In this document: positions 10,796 through 22,175 of the stretch, piece by piece
Layout: the number at the start of each line of letters is the position of its first letter
Numbering within the stretch: the first letter of the stretch is position 1
Origin: Cladorrhinum sp. PSN259
Taxonomy: Eukaryota > Ascomycota > Sordariomycetes > Sordariales > Podosporaceae
DNA length: 64,000 nucleotides
Reading direction: 5' to 3'
Assembly: GCA_033725935.1 (NCBI GenBank)
Contig: MU867103.1
Coordinates: forward strand, 248,001 to 312,000
Notes under the pieces: generated by a model
Told to the model about the DNA's origin: nothing
The model's database searches: none
Seen by the model: the letters and a program-made list of their open reading frames with translations, nothing else
Position numbers and translations under genes: made by a program

Positions 10796-12720
10796 TCAGA
10801 CTACTGCTTTTAACAGAGTTGAGGTCATCAAACTGTGGCTTCCGTGAAGGTAATTCCAACCAGGAACGACAGCGACAGCCCAGGTGAAGCTCGGTCTGGG
10901 TAACCGGGTGACTTCCTGCCTCTTCACTACTGCATCAGTCTCGGAAGGAAATACGTCTACCTTCCCCCTTTCTGTTCCAACATTGCTGTCACATAAGCCC
11001 ACAAGTCCAACCGCTTTTCAGCTTCCCAGTCGGTATTACAGATATTGTCCAAAATCTTGGTTACCAGATCAATATTCAGACCATCCATGCTCAAGAAAGT
11101 GCAGAGCAACCAAATGATAAGCTTCCTTCTGCGCTCGGTGCTTTATAGTGTTCCTGACTTCAAAGTATAACCAACTTTGCTTTTTGCCAGGAACTCAATC
11201 CGTTGCACGGCCGTCATACCATCCAAGATGTCGTCTGGATCGCCGCGTGGTCCACTCCTTGTAAAGACTTTCAGTTCAATCTCCAAGGCTGTCCCTTCGT
11301 ATGCTTTTGTTTGTGCCAAAACAGCCAGTTGAACAGGTGTGATCGGCTTCATCGAGCTTGATGAGCTTTCCTGTCGAGCGATGACGCAGAGGGCGCTTTC
11401 CTAGGACATACTCGGCCAGTTCCTTGGCTATCGTCGCGGTAAGACTCTCATAAGTATACTCCACCTGCCCGAAGGTGTGTGCTTTGACATGTTTGGTCCA
11501 GAGCGGTGTGAGAATCTCACCAAAGATCATCCCGTCAGAAATCCTGGGCCCCGTTGCCATGTTCATCCCGGCAGACCGAATCAGTGCTGTTAAAGAAGGG
11601 TCCAGATTGAGGAAGTCTGCAAAGTAAGTGTTAGCATAAAGCTCGGGACATGGATTTGTGGCGACGAGGTGCGCGAAGTCATGCAAGTCAAATGGCTGAA
11701 AGTCCGGATTCTTAAATATCTCGTCGGGGATTCTGTCGAAGTCCTGCTTCCTCACGGCAACATGGTGATCTCCGATACAGGAGATAGCATATGGCGGAAT
11801 CATTTTGGTCTGATACTCTACTTTGAGCTAGTTGATCCTTGACATCCTGGACATGCTGGCTTATTGTGAGGGTACGGCCAAACAAAGGGTGCTCTGGAGA
11901 AGCCCCGTCCAGCCAGTTGAGATCCGGGACGTAACTTGAACTCCCCCGAAACGCTTCGAAAATAGAAAGAGGCTTCTCTTCTGTGGCGTGATGGTGGATT
12001 TCGACGCCCAATGAGAAGCCATCCAAATGGAGTCTTTGTTTTCTGCCTGGTTTATTGTCAACAAAAAAAGTGAAATGAAGCAAATCGTACATACCTGTAG
12101 CGCATCCATTTTCGAAGGCATGGCTACTTCAGATACTGCCATCGTTCATGAGCCTTCTGTCCCGGTGGAATTCGAAGTTGACACCTCATCTTGCTGCCCT
12201 AGAGTTTGATCACATGGTGGTCTTGACATCATGTTGGGACGACGTGAAAAGCCACACCCGCTTCTTGAAGGAATTTGGACAACGCATGTTGATCGACCAA
12301 GTGGCACCGTGGGAACTTGAAGGTCACCATCAATCGAAGTAAATGGTCATAGATTCCCATAAGATTCTGTCCTTCCCAGGCTTCACCATCTGCCTCTCGC
12401 TCGCACCCCGGAGGCAATGGGTCGAGCTGTAGGGTTCAGTTCCGAGTCCCACAACCAACCAGTTGCTCTCCAGCCAACAGCTGACAATGCAGTAATAATT
12501 GTATGGGACACCATCATGGACAATGATGGGCTGAGCGTTTCCAAACGTCAACCAGTGTTGCAAGTGGTTGTCAGCTGAAAGGTATTGCCGGTTATCGATA
12601 AGAGGTGAGCATCTCCACCAGCCAGTGGTGTTAGCTAAAGACTTGATGAGACGGGTTAGTAATTCGGCTGGAAGCTTCTAAATCATCTGGTCTCTGGATT
12701 TTGCACTTTAAATTAGCCAT
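10796..12720 (-). pseudogene. Broken hypothetical gene with several frame breaks
   Basis: Protein-like segments follow one another on the minus strand in changing frames. They include a start-proximal piece with LPAELLTRLIKSLANTTGWW (about 12680-12620) continuing to about 12430; a piece in another frame (about 12417-12190) with an in-frame TAG; a piece across a clean GTATGT...CAG intron (about 12085-12029) continuing to about 11830; the piece 11803-11350; the piece 11352-11143; then EVRNTIKHRAQKEAYHLV and NIDLVTKILDNICNTDW (about 11160-11005), and a last open piece to 10796. Shifts of one base near 11830 and 11350 lack plausible introns. This reads as one ancestral gene of roughly 600 codons damaged by small insertions or deletions and at least one nonsense change (CTC-TAG-GGC near 12195). 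The family is not recognised; the LPAELLTRLI start is only weakly F-box-like. Sequencing errors are a less likely alternative. Confidence 0.7.
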
Positions 12721-13194
12721 ATCAAAATTCCCATCCGACGTAATTTCTACAAAGGCCTTGGCCTTCTATATAACACTTGTGTGTCTTGAACATTAACAGC
12801 ACAACATCCACCATACGAGGTATCACGGTAACATTATCCCCACCGCAGTGTGACGTCGTCAGCTCGTGCCTGGGCCGAATTGGGCCTCGTTCGGATCACC
12901 AACCATCAAGGTACATGACAGAACACAACTTGAGGTTTCAAAAGTGCAGCAAGAAACAGTCATTTTTTTGACTAGGAGGCGAGTACCCATAAATCGCCGC
13001 AAAGATTCCGCTAACATTTATCACAGTCGATCCCTCCTCCTCTCATCTCATCTCATCTCATCTCATCTCAGTGACATATCACAACTTCATCGTGCAACAG
13101 ACAGAGAGAGGCCCTCACATATATATTACTCTCCTCCTCACGCACCACTCACAATCCTCACCTCAACCACCTACCTAGTTGTCAAACCATCAAA
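12721..13194. other. Promoter and leader of OTU1
   Basis: Between the broken gene and OTU1. It contains six tandem copies of TCTCA at 13041-13070 and a pyrimidine-rich leader typical of fungal transcription start regions. Confidence 0.6.
13041..13070 (+). repeat. (TCTCA)6 tandem repeat in the OTU1 leader
   Basis: Six perfect copies of a 5-bp unit, about 125 bp before the OTU1 start codon. Probably within the promoter or 5' UTR. Confidence 0.9.
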
Positions 13195-14133
13195 ATGTCG
13201 CTCATCACAATCGCCCTCCGCTCGCCAACGGGCAACCTCCGCATTCAAATCCTAGAAGAATCAACCCTCTCGGACCTTTTGGCACTCATCAAAGAAAAAA
13301 CCGCCATCCAAAACTTCACCCTCAAATACGGGTTCCCCCCAAAACCTCTCGACACAACTTCTTCACCATCCTCAAGTATCAAACCCCTAAACCTAAAAGG
13401 AGAAACAATAATCGTTGCCCCGGCCGACACTTCGCCTCCCCCACCGCCAGCCGAACCACCCAAGCCATCATTCACACCCAAGGGGATCGAGCCAGACGAA
13501 ACATCCCTCGAGTGGCCCGAGCGAGGCGGCTTCCTCCTCCTGCGCGTGATGCCGGACGACAACTCGTGCATGTTTACCGCCTTTGGCGGCGCCCTCGGGC
13601 TCGAAAACCCCTCGGAGGTCCTCCGCTCCCAAATAGCGGCGTACATAATGGACCACCCGCAAGAGTACAACAAGGCGATCCTGGGCGACGAGCCCGCCCG
13701 CTACGTCTCGCGCATCCTCCAGCCGGACGTGTGGGGCGGCGCGATCGAGCTGTCCATCCTCTCAGACATTTACAATATCGAAATTTCCTCCATAGACGTA
13801 AAGTCCCTGCGCGTCGACCGCTTCGGCGAGGGCAAGGAAAACAGGGTCGTGATTGTGTACTCTGGCATTCACTACGATAGGATCGCCTTCGCCATGGATC
13901 TGAGCTACCCGGTCGAGGTCGACGTGAGTCGGTGGACGACGGAGGACGACGAGGTGCTTACCAAGGCGAGGGAGCTGTGCAAGCGGCTGCAGGGCATGCA
14001 TTATTATACTGACACGACTGACTTCGTGATCAAGTGTGGGGTTTGCGGGTGGATAGGGCAGGGTACGAAGGACGCGGGGAGGCACGAGAAGGAGACTGGT
14101 CATAGGGAGTTTGGGGAGATGAAGATTGAGTAG
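13195..14133 (+). CDS. OTU1: Ubiquitin thioesterase OTU1 (YOD1 type)
   Basis: A single exon of 312 aa from an ATG with A at -3. Residues 1-75 form a ubiquitin-like UBX/UBL region of the OTU1 family; a Pro-rich linker follows (PPPPPAEPP). The OTU core begins at about 113 with MPDDNSCMFTAFGGALG, where Cys125 is the nucleophile and Asp122 lies in the usual DNSC block; the catalytic histidine is His226 in YSGIHYDRIA. The C-terminal C2H2 zinc finger has Cys281, Cys284, His297 and His303. The arrangement and length match yeast Otu1 (301 aa) and human YOD1, cytosolic/ER-associated deubiquitinases that work with Cdc48/p97. The frame and start are unambiguous. Confidence 0.97.
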   Translation: MSLITIALRSPTGNLRIQILEESTLSDLLALIKEKTAIQNFTLKYGFPPKPLDTTSSPSSSIKPLNLKGETIIVAPADTSPPPPPAEPPKPSFTPKGIEPDETSLEWPERGGFLLLRVMPDDNSCMFTAFGGALGLENPSEVLRSQIAAYIMDHPQEYNKAILGDEPARYVSRILQPDVWGGAIELSILSDIYNIEISSIDVKSLRVDRFGEGKENRVVIVYSGIHYDRIAFAMDLSYPVEVDVSRWTTEDDEVLTKARELCKRLQGMHYYTDTTDFVIKCGVCGWIGQGTKDAGRHEKETGHREFGEMKIE

Positions 14134-15153
14134 ACAGAGGAATCAAATGGGGAAGGAAAGGGGGAAAGAGAGAGAGAGAGAGAGAAGGGGGGGGGGGGGG
14201 TCATAGGTGATATGGCCTGGTGAGAAATGAAAGCACTTAAAGCAGTAGTATTGTGAAGGCGGTTGGACTGGGATTTTGATAATTTTTAGCGAGCTGGGAG
14301 ATAGATTTGTATTGTTTACTCCGATGACCGCAGTCGAAGCATAGCCGCAGCAAGGGAAGTCTAGATAGAGAATAATCATGGAAACTTTGGTTACTTGTTT
14401 GAAGAGCTCCATAAAGAAGCGTTACAGTCATAATCACAACTCAAATGCTCACTCGTAAAAGTGCCATAGCAAAAACATAAAACCAACCGAGGTATTATTC
14501 AGGTATTTCTTACTCTTCCCCTTTTTCCAACGCCGGGCACCAACCTTGATATCTTCCGGTCCCAGTCCCCAGATCCTCAATCCCCCCTGCATATCCCTAA
14601 CAATACGTGTATAACAAAAATACAGTCAATCAACAATATCCAGCTCCCACTTTTACCCATTCTTTAATTAACCATCATCTTCTCGTCCCCTCATCCAGCC
14701 ATTGTTGTGCGCATGTATTTCTCCATATACCATCCATTTCCCGTTGACCCGTAAAGCTTCCTTATGACGTGCCTGGGAGAAGCTGTATTCCTTCTCGGTA
14801 ATGTTTCGAGAGAAGTCATTGTCAAAATCGACCAACACAACTCCCCTACCCCTTTTCCTTCCGCTGTAAACCAAAGCCAATAATCGTGCAACCCATAACA
14901 TTACAAAAAGCCAGCGTAGTCATCGCCCATCGTCCAATTCCGAGGGTTCGGAAATCAAAAACGCAATAACAACAGAGAAGAATGCTCAAAGTAACCCTCC
15001 ATGTCCCCCTCCAATTCCCCAGAGGAATCGGAAAATCCCAATCCTAGGCTCCGAAATAGATGATGTGACGGTATATTCCTCCTCCACCCTCTCCTTGTCT
15101 TTCTCTTTCCCCATTTCTCCACTAAAATGTTTAGGCGGTAAAGTATGCTGCTC
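14134..15153. other. Intergenic, convergent 3' flanks of OTU1 and INP1
   Basis: No gene is supported. An AG dinucleotide tract (14167-14185) is followed by 14 G (14187-14200). The open frames in this stretch are short and lack coding character. Confidence 0.6.
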
Positions 15154-17173
15154 CTAATCAACATCCCCAGAGCCACCACCATTATTATAATGTTTATTTG
15201 AACTGCCACGGCCTCCAGATGTATCCAGGGGATCGGTGCCATCCTCATCATCACTATCAGGGAACGTCCCGGCCATCTTATCCTTGGGGTTTCGTCTCTT
15301 TAGCCACCAATCGTGATCATCGTATGTCCTCGTCCATCCCCTTCTCCTCCTTGGAATCCGCGCATGTTGATGAGAAAACCGCAGCGAGTCCTCTTCGTCA
15401 GACCAGTCCCACTGTACAGGGATCCTCTCGCCGTCTTCGCCTGTGCCAAATACCAAGCCTCTCCACTCCCCTGCTGCGATACGGGCCGCGACCTTGAGCA
15501 TAAGATTAATTAGGTGTGACGGAGGGGACAAGAGGATCTCGTAGGTTTTGTGGATGACAGTCATAGGTAAGCGCCGGAGAGCAGCTACGGGACTGGTGTT
15601 CTGCTTTGGACTACCCTGACGTTGTGGTTGGCGCGGAGTGAAAAGATCAGCCGCCGAGGGGAGAGGAGAGAGGGCTCTTCTGTCAGGAGAGATGCTGGAG
15701 CTCGTGGTTGCGCGACGGATCGGGGGACGTCGAGCAACCGAAGATGAAGGGGTCATGGGTGATGTGTAGGAAAGGCCTGATGCAGCAAGGAATTCGTGCT
15801 CTGGCTCATCCTCCACTGCCTCTTCTGGAACGTTCAGGTATGGAGACGCTGGACGATTCTCCTTGGGCGACTGTCCGACTCCTTGTACTGACGAAGGAGC
15901 GGTAACCAAGCTGCCTTCTGTCTCCGCAGAATCGGCAGTAGTAGTGCTCCAAGCTTGTGAAGCGACTCTGAGATGAGAGGCCTCTCGTGTTCCTTGCGCT
16001 CTAGGTGGGTCATTTGCTAGACTGATAGATATTACTGGCGATCCAGGGTTCGACTGAGGTGGTGAAGGGGGGAGGGGAGACGGGCGCCAGGAACCCGGGT
16101 TTTGGAAGGAATCCAAAGACTGTGCAACGGATTCTAAGTCCTCTCTCCTGGGTGGGTCCCCCGACTGCTTTGCCTTTGTATGGGAAATAGGCGGAGACAT
16201 TATGTTGAATTGTGGAGGGGTGACAGGACCGCCATCCTCGGTCTTTTTTATCTTTATCGGATTCGGACGCAGCGCGGGCTCAGCCGGTTTGCCGATTGGA
16301 GAAGTATCGTGCTCGGGGATGCTATATGCTGGTTTCTCTGAAGGAATCTCCGACGCCCTGCGCTCGCCGAAGGCATGAATATTTGTTGTCGACCTCAGGT
16401 CACCTATACAGCTAGACCCTCTAGGCCTATTTGCTGGCCCCCTATGTACGTGTGCAATCTCAACAGGAGTAACCGGTCTCACGGGGAGACACGCGCTGGA
16501 TCTCCGAGTGGGAGTCCATGGCTTCTTTATGGTGGGTGTTTGTGGGCGTTCCGGTAGCTCGACAGTAAATGATCGTTGAAAGGGACACTCGGTCTTTTCG
16601 AACTGCAGAATTTTGTCGAGCACTTCTCGCAGAACCTGAGCTCGTTGTTTGTCCTCGTCTTCCGCAACTGGGACTTCTATTCGCCAGTATTGTGGTCTGC
16701 GTATCTGTAACACGAACTTGCTAGATTCCTCGTCCACACACCATGCCTGGCTCTTTGGTAGTATCGGCTGAAGGGCGGTGCCACAGCTGAGGAAAGCAAC
16801 TGATCCCGGGGCTCGATAAATGCGGAATGCGCCTGTGACACAAAATACGATTAGATCCTGCAATGCGACTGATCACAAGCATCCCAAGCCGTCACATACC
16901 GGCTGCGATAGTCCTTTCAAGTTGGTTGGACCAAGCTAGGGATCCAGGTTCGATTTCCGGAGCATTCGTGACCCGGGGACCAAGAAGTGGATGAGATCCC
17001 GCTGTAAAAGAAACGATTTTGACGTTGGGATGGTCGTAAAGCGTGTCTACCACACCGTTATCGGAGTGTGACGAAGATGCTGCTGATGGCGGGGCGGTGG
17101 TCTGAATTGGAGCCGTGAAAACGCGGCGCGGAACTCCGGCAAACGAAGCGCCCCGCGGTTTTGAGAACTCCAT
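15154..17173 (-). CDS. INP1: Inheritance of peroxisomes protein 1 (Inp1 family)
   Basis: Two exons, 17173-16900 and 16832-15154, separated by a 67-bp GTATGT...CACAG intron; phase 1 is kept and the product is 650 aa. The conserved block of the family spans residues about 35-140: GSHPLLGPRV, an LERTIAAGAFRIYRAPGSVA segment across the junction, and RRPQYWRIEVP. The rest is long, Ser/Pro-rich and probably disordered, with a short ordered segment near the C-terminus (ARIAAGEWRGLVFG) and an acidic tail. In yeast, Inp1 tethers peroxisomes to the mother-cell cortex through Pex3. The assignment rests on my recognition of the N-terminal block, not on a search. Divergent from the membrane-protein gene at 18184. 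Confidence 0.8.
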
Positions 17174-18183
17174 TGTTGGATTTATTCTAGGTCGCAAAGC
17201 ATGGTAAATTTAAAAGAGGCAATTGGCATGGCGGGGAGAAGATCAGGAAGACCAAGAGGTGGGTTGTAGGTATGAAGGAGGTGCGGGATGAGGGGATGTG
17301 TGCGCGGTTAGGATGGATTCGGGACCTGGTCGGTGGTGATCTTGGGACCGTCTCAGGATCGCACGATGATCAAGTCTATGGGCAGATGAGGTGCAATTTC
17401 CAGGGACCTCTAGTCGTTGACGAAACAGTACAAGTGCCTGCCCTAGGGAGCTTTAGCAATGCTTGTTTCCAGGTAGGAAGTTTTGACAAAATGCGATGAA
17501 TGGAGAAGGACGGAAAAGAATCGGCAGCAAAGTTCGCAAGTTGATAGCTGGAGTCGAATAATCCTTGTCGAACAGAGTAGGTTGTCCAAGACGGTCCAGG
17601 AACTGGGACCTTGTTGAAGTTCAAAGAGAGGGGCCCCCACTCACGCTTCTGCAGGTCATCCCCGTCGTCTTCCCGTCATATGCAAACGCGGATGCTCGGA
17701 TGCAATCATTCAAATGCAAACAAAACGGAGTGAGGTTGTGTTGCGGTGTTGTTTTGTTTTCTTCCCCTGTATAATCAACGGCTGCTGCCCCTCGAACTTG
17801 AGGCCATAGCTCCCAAAAGAAAGATGCAGGGTGTCCCCATTCAATGTTTCTTGACAGTCGGCGCGTGGTTCCATTCCACCGTCGCCGTTGCGACGCAGGA
17901 TGCGGTAATTCTCCAGGGAAGGGTGAGATGACAGGATACATCTTACACTCACCACTGTTGAATATCATCAGAGGTACCGCGCTAACGAGAGTGCGACAAC
18001 GGCTCCATCCCTGGAAATTGGGATGCGCCAAGGCGAAACCCAACCATTTCCGGCCTAGCCATGTTTCTGGGATTTTGGTCGCCCAAGCTGTCCGTTGACA
18101 TCATCATCAAACTCTCACACTAATCGAACTGAGTGAAGTGTGAAGCTTTCCACAAACTCTGTTCAACACCAACAACCGCCAAA
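17174..18183. other. Divergent promoter region INP1 / membrane protein
   Basis: About 1 kb between two divergent genes. A leftward 140-codon open frame (17621-18043) has no good start and overlaps frames on the other strand; I do not call it. A short CA-rich leader precedes the start at 18184. Confidence 0.5.
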
Positions 18184-19497
18184 ATGTCGACGACCAATAG
18201 GCCTCATATAGACCAAGACAAGCTTAAACAAAAGCTCGATGTCTCCCATTTTGACATCAATGCTATCCTGAGGGGCGTGCAGTTGACCCTTGTCGGTGGT
18301 ATGTCAGGCCCCAAAACCATCACTCCTGAGACACAATTCTGACCCCCATACCAGCTCAACGGGCCCTTCAAAATCCTGACATCTTCACCTCTCGACACTA
18401 CAAACAAGCAGCAATTGCAGTAGTAGCAGGGATTCTGATTCGCCTAATCATCTCTTTCCCCGTAAATACTACTCTCTCCTTTGTTAACTACGCATGTGCT
18501 AACATTTCCCAGATTATTGGCATCAAATATCTGCTATGGGCCTCCTCATTTGTCTTCTCGATGGACCGGGTCTCCTGGGATGACAAAATCGTTGGCGGCT
18601 TGACGTTCATTGAAGAACATGTCCTCCAAGCTCCCCTATTCTTCATGTCCCTCATGCGCTACGTCACTCCAACCCTGGATGATCTCTTCATGGATTCCCT
18701 CCGCTGGGTTGATACCACCTATATTCAGAAACACAAGCACGACGAGGACCCTTCCCAGCTGAGGGCCATGTATTACCCCCAACTCAAACAATACCGCAAG
18801 TCGGACGGGAGCACGGGATCCACGAGCACCGCCGAGAACATCAGCATGTTTTTGATGAGGTTTGCGAGAAAGGGCGCAATTTCGTTGGGTATCTTCTCTG
18901 CTTCATACTTGCCATACGTCGGAAGATTCGTTTTGCCCGCTGCAAGTTTCTATACATTCAACAGGGCCGTTGGATTGGGGCCCGCCAGCATTATCTTTGG
19001 AACTGGGGTGTTGTTGCCTAGGCGGTACTTGGTTATTTTCCTGCAAAGCTACTTTGCCAGCCGCAGTCTTATGAGGGAGTTGCTGGAGCCTTACTTTGCC
19101 AGGGTCAAGTTCACGAAGGAGCAAAAGAAGAAGTGGTTCCGGAGCAGGGAGGGTTTGCTGTTTGGGTTTGGAATCGGCTTTTATACCCTTCTGAAGGTGC
19201 CCCTTGTTGGAGTCTTGGTTTATGGTATTGCCGAGGCGGTAAGTAAACCTTTTGTGCAATTTCTTTCATTGATATGCACTAACAAATAGACAGAGCACTG
19301 CTTACTTGATCACCAAGATCTCTGATCCTCCCCCGCCGGCGACTGAGAGCCAAGGATTTGCTGACAGCCAGGTTGAGTGGAAGAACAAGCAAAAGTTTTT
19401 GAGTTTGTCTTTATCGAACTTGGACTCGATTCACGACAAGCCCCCGCCGTACTCCGAGCATGATCCGCATCCCAGTGCCGGTCCAAGAGTCGAATAA
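18184..19497 (+). CDS. Multi-pass membrane protein (UsgS / Rrt8-like)
   Basis: Four exons: 18184-18298, 18355-18461, 18513-19238 and 19294-19497; introns of 51-56 bp, all canonical; 383 aa. After a 50-residue soluble start there is a long hydrophobic region across the second intron (about 57-92), an internal soluble segment with many Asp, Lys and Trp residues, hydrophobic stretches at about 195-255 and 288-317, and a Pro-rich tail (PPPYSEH). It resembles the fungal transmembrane protein called UsgS and, more loosely, the Rrt8/Lds lipid-droplet and spore-wall family; this is from memory and the function is open. The last acceptor was chosen at 19293 because only that junction keeps the frame. 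Divergent from INP1. Confidence 0.75.
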
Positions 19498-20104
19498 GCC
19501 TAGATGTTACAAAAGCTCCTTCTGGTGGAGAAACAAAAAAAGCATCTCCTATCAAACTATTATTTAGTCTAGCAGCTCGATCCACTGTAATGCGGACATA
19601 ACGACTAGTGATCGAGTGGTTCATCGGAGTGGCCGGGGTTAATTCCGAACATGGCTCCATCAATGACAGTTACATGTTGATATGTCGTCCCTGGTGTCCT
19701 GCACGATCCTACCTTATCAAGTAGCCCCTCTGTCCGACTCCGCGGGGTGGGGTGCGGGGGACACCACTCAACGGCGTGGGTTTACCTCAACACCACCTCA
19801 CATACCTTATCACGTCTTATCAGTGCCGTGACCTGCAGCAAGCCGAGTGACTCTGCTGCATATCCATTGATAGACCAAGGGATTCTTTGACAAGATTATT
19901 ACGTCGTGGATGCTGTTTTGGAGGCATCTGAAGAGAGTGCGGGGTAGCTTCTCAGTTGAAGGGAGCTTGAGAACCGGCAAGGCAAGTGCATAAATACATC
20001 AAGTACGCCCACCTCTGGTGGCTGTAGGACTTTATAATGTCAAGGTTCGAAGAACGCCATATAAATATCAACCGCTTATATCCTGATATTAACCCTGGAG
20101 CAAA
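19498..20104. other. Promoter region of formamidase
   Basis: Intergenic between two rightward genes. It contains three GATA-type sites listed separately and a short leader before the ATG at 20105. Confidence 0.6.
19713..19821 (+). promoter_or_regulatory. Three GATA-factor sites upstream of formamidase
   Basis: CTTATC (GATAAG on the other strand) occurs at 19713-19718, 19806-19811 and 19816-19821; the last two are 10 bp apart, one helical turn. GATAAG is the core of sites bound by the nitrogen regulator AreA/NIT2, which often acts at closely spaced pairs. Function here is inferred. Confidence 0.6.
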
Positions 20105-21896
20105 ATGGGCAAGACTGCCATCCGTACTGTGTGCAAGGTCGACTTGAACAAGCCGGCTTCTGAGCAGCCCTATCTTCATGTAAGATCAATTGGTCTGTAG
20201 ACATACACGCACACTAACAACATATTCCAAAACAAAAGAACCGATGGCATCCAGAGAGTGAGTTATTACTATAAATACGCCTGATGTTATATAGTTCTGA
20301 CCCGGTTTTCAGTTCCCTCTGCTGGCACCATCAAGGATGGCGAGACCGTCAAAATTGAGTGCCTCGACTGGTAAGTCCTCACTTTCCCTCCTTCTCGAAC
20401 AAAACAATACTAACAGGACCAGGACCGGAGGCCAGATCAAAAACGACGACTCAGCAGACGACGTCAAGAATGTCGACCTCACAAAGGTCCACTACCTCTC
20501 CGGCCCCTTCGAGATCGAGGGCGCCAAGCCAGGAGATGCCCTCCTCATTGAGATCATGGACGTCCAACCCTTCCAAGACCAACCGTGGGGGTTCACAGGC
20601 ATCTTTGACCGTCGTAATGGTGTATGTATCTCTCTCAGCCCCTACCTATTCTTGACCATATCCTAATCACTGACTGTATACAGGGCGGCTTCCTCGACGA
20701 GATCTATCCCTCAGCGTACGTCATCCTCACTCCCCCCTCTCCATTCAACCCCTTTTTTCAACTAACTAATCCCACCTCTTAAAACAGAGCCAAAGCAATC
20801 TGGGACTTTGAAGGGATAACCTGCACCTCCCGGCACATCCCCCACGTCAAGTTCGCCGGCCTAATCCACCCAGGCATCCTGGGCTGCGCTCCCTCGGCCG
20901 AAATCCTCGAGACCTGGAACACCCGCGAAGCAGCGCTCATAGCAGCCAACAAACTAGACCGCGATGTTGCTTTACCGTAATTTACTTCACCCCTTTTTTT
21001 ACCCTCTTTTGTTCTCCCCCCCCCCCCCCCCCTTTCCTCACCTTCAACTAACCATTTTTTTTCTTTCTTTTTTTTTTACCAGCCCCCAACCCATCAACAT
21101 CCACGCCGGCTCAGCCCCGGGCCCCCTCAAGGAAAAAATCGGAGCCGAAGGAGCCCGCACGATCCCCGGCCGCCCCGAACACGGGGGCAACTGCGACATC
21201 AAGAACCTCTCCCGCGGCAGCAAAGTCTACCTGCCCGTCCACGTCCCGGGGGCCAAGTTCTCCGTGGGCGATCTCCACTTCTCCCAGGGAGACGGTGAAA
21301 TCTCCTTTTGCGGCGCCATAGAGATGGCCGGAATCATAACCATCAATTTCAAAGTCATTCCGGGCGGCATCGACAAGCTGGCGCTAAAATCACCAATGTA
21401 CATACCCGGCCCCGTAGAACCGCAGTTTGGTCCGGGCAGGACGCTCTACTTTGAGGGGTTCAGCGTCGATGAGCACGGTAAACAGCGTATGTATCATCCC
21501 CCCCCCCCCCCCCTTTCCTGCACATACAGATAGTACGGAGGAGAGTGCTGACTGCAGTGAGTAGATTATCTCGACGTATCAGTAGCCTACCGCCAAACAA
21601 CCCTCCGCATAATCGAGTACCTGCGTCGATACGGGTACAACGACTACCAAATTTACTTGCTCCTCTCCTGCGCCCCCATTCAGGGCCACGTAGCAGGAAT
21701 CGTAGACATCCCGAACGCATGCACAACAATCGGACTGCCAATGGACATCTTCGACTTCGACATCTCCCCCTCGGCAGAAGTAAAAAAACTCAACATGGGA
21801 AGCTGTGCTTTCGAGACGGGCAAAACAGGAGAGGTAACTTCCGGAGGCAAAAACAGTGAATTCAGTTTCGGTGGGGGTTTGACCTACAAGGAGTAA
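20105..21896 (+). CDS. Formamidase (FmdA/AmdA family)
   Basis: Eight exons: 20105-20179, 20239-20257, 20313-20370, 20423-20621, 20684-20715, 20788-20976, 21083-21486 and 21565-21896; the frame is kept at all junctions and the product is 435 aa. Family blocks include DWTGGQIKNDDSADDV, HYLSGPFEIEGAKPGD, GGFLDEIYPSA, ARTIPGRPEHGGNCDIKNL and DLHFSQGDGEISFCGAIE. The enzyme hydrolyses formamide to formate and ammonia in the cytosol, letting fungi use formamide as nitrogen. The acceptor of intron 3 is ambiguous: AG at 20416 or 20422 both keep the frame and differ by two residues; the second gives the family-typical sequence. Introns 6 and 7 hold C-runs of 17 and 16 bases. Upstream GATA sites fit nitrogen control, as known for related amidase genes. 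Confidence 0.95.
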
Positions 21897-22175
21897 GAGT
21901 AAACCATAACCTATTTTAATGTTCTGCCTTATGCTTTTCAAGTAAAGAATAGTGGAATTAATCGACAATACACAAACAAAGAATTCCGAGTTTAGGGAAA
22001 GCAAAAATGAGCCAATACCAACAACTGCTTGCCCTTATTGCTATGAATTTGTATTGACGTTGACGCCTTGGATGACTGTGACTGTGACGAGGAAAGAGAA
22101 AAACCAGAGAAAAAAAACGTAAAAAAATAAGTAAAATATGCCCTGACCGTTAACCTGTGATGGAGTGCATGACCA

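Noticed and set aside
10796..12720. Repeat-induced point mutation as cause of the broken gene
   Set aside because: The damage is mainly frame shifts rather than dense C-to-T stops, and the region is not notably AT-rich.
17621..18043. 140-codon minus-strand frame between INP1 and the membrane protein
   Set aside because: No good start context, overlaps frames on the other strand and lies in a divergent promoter.
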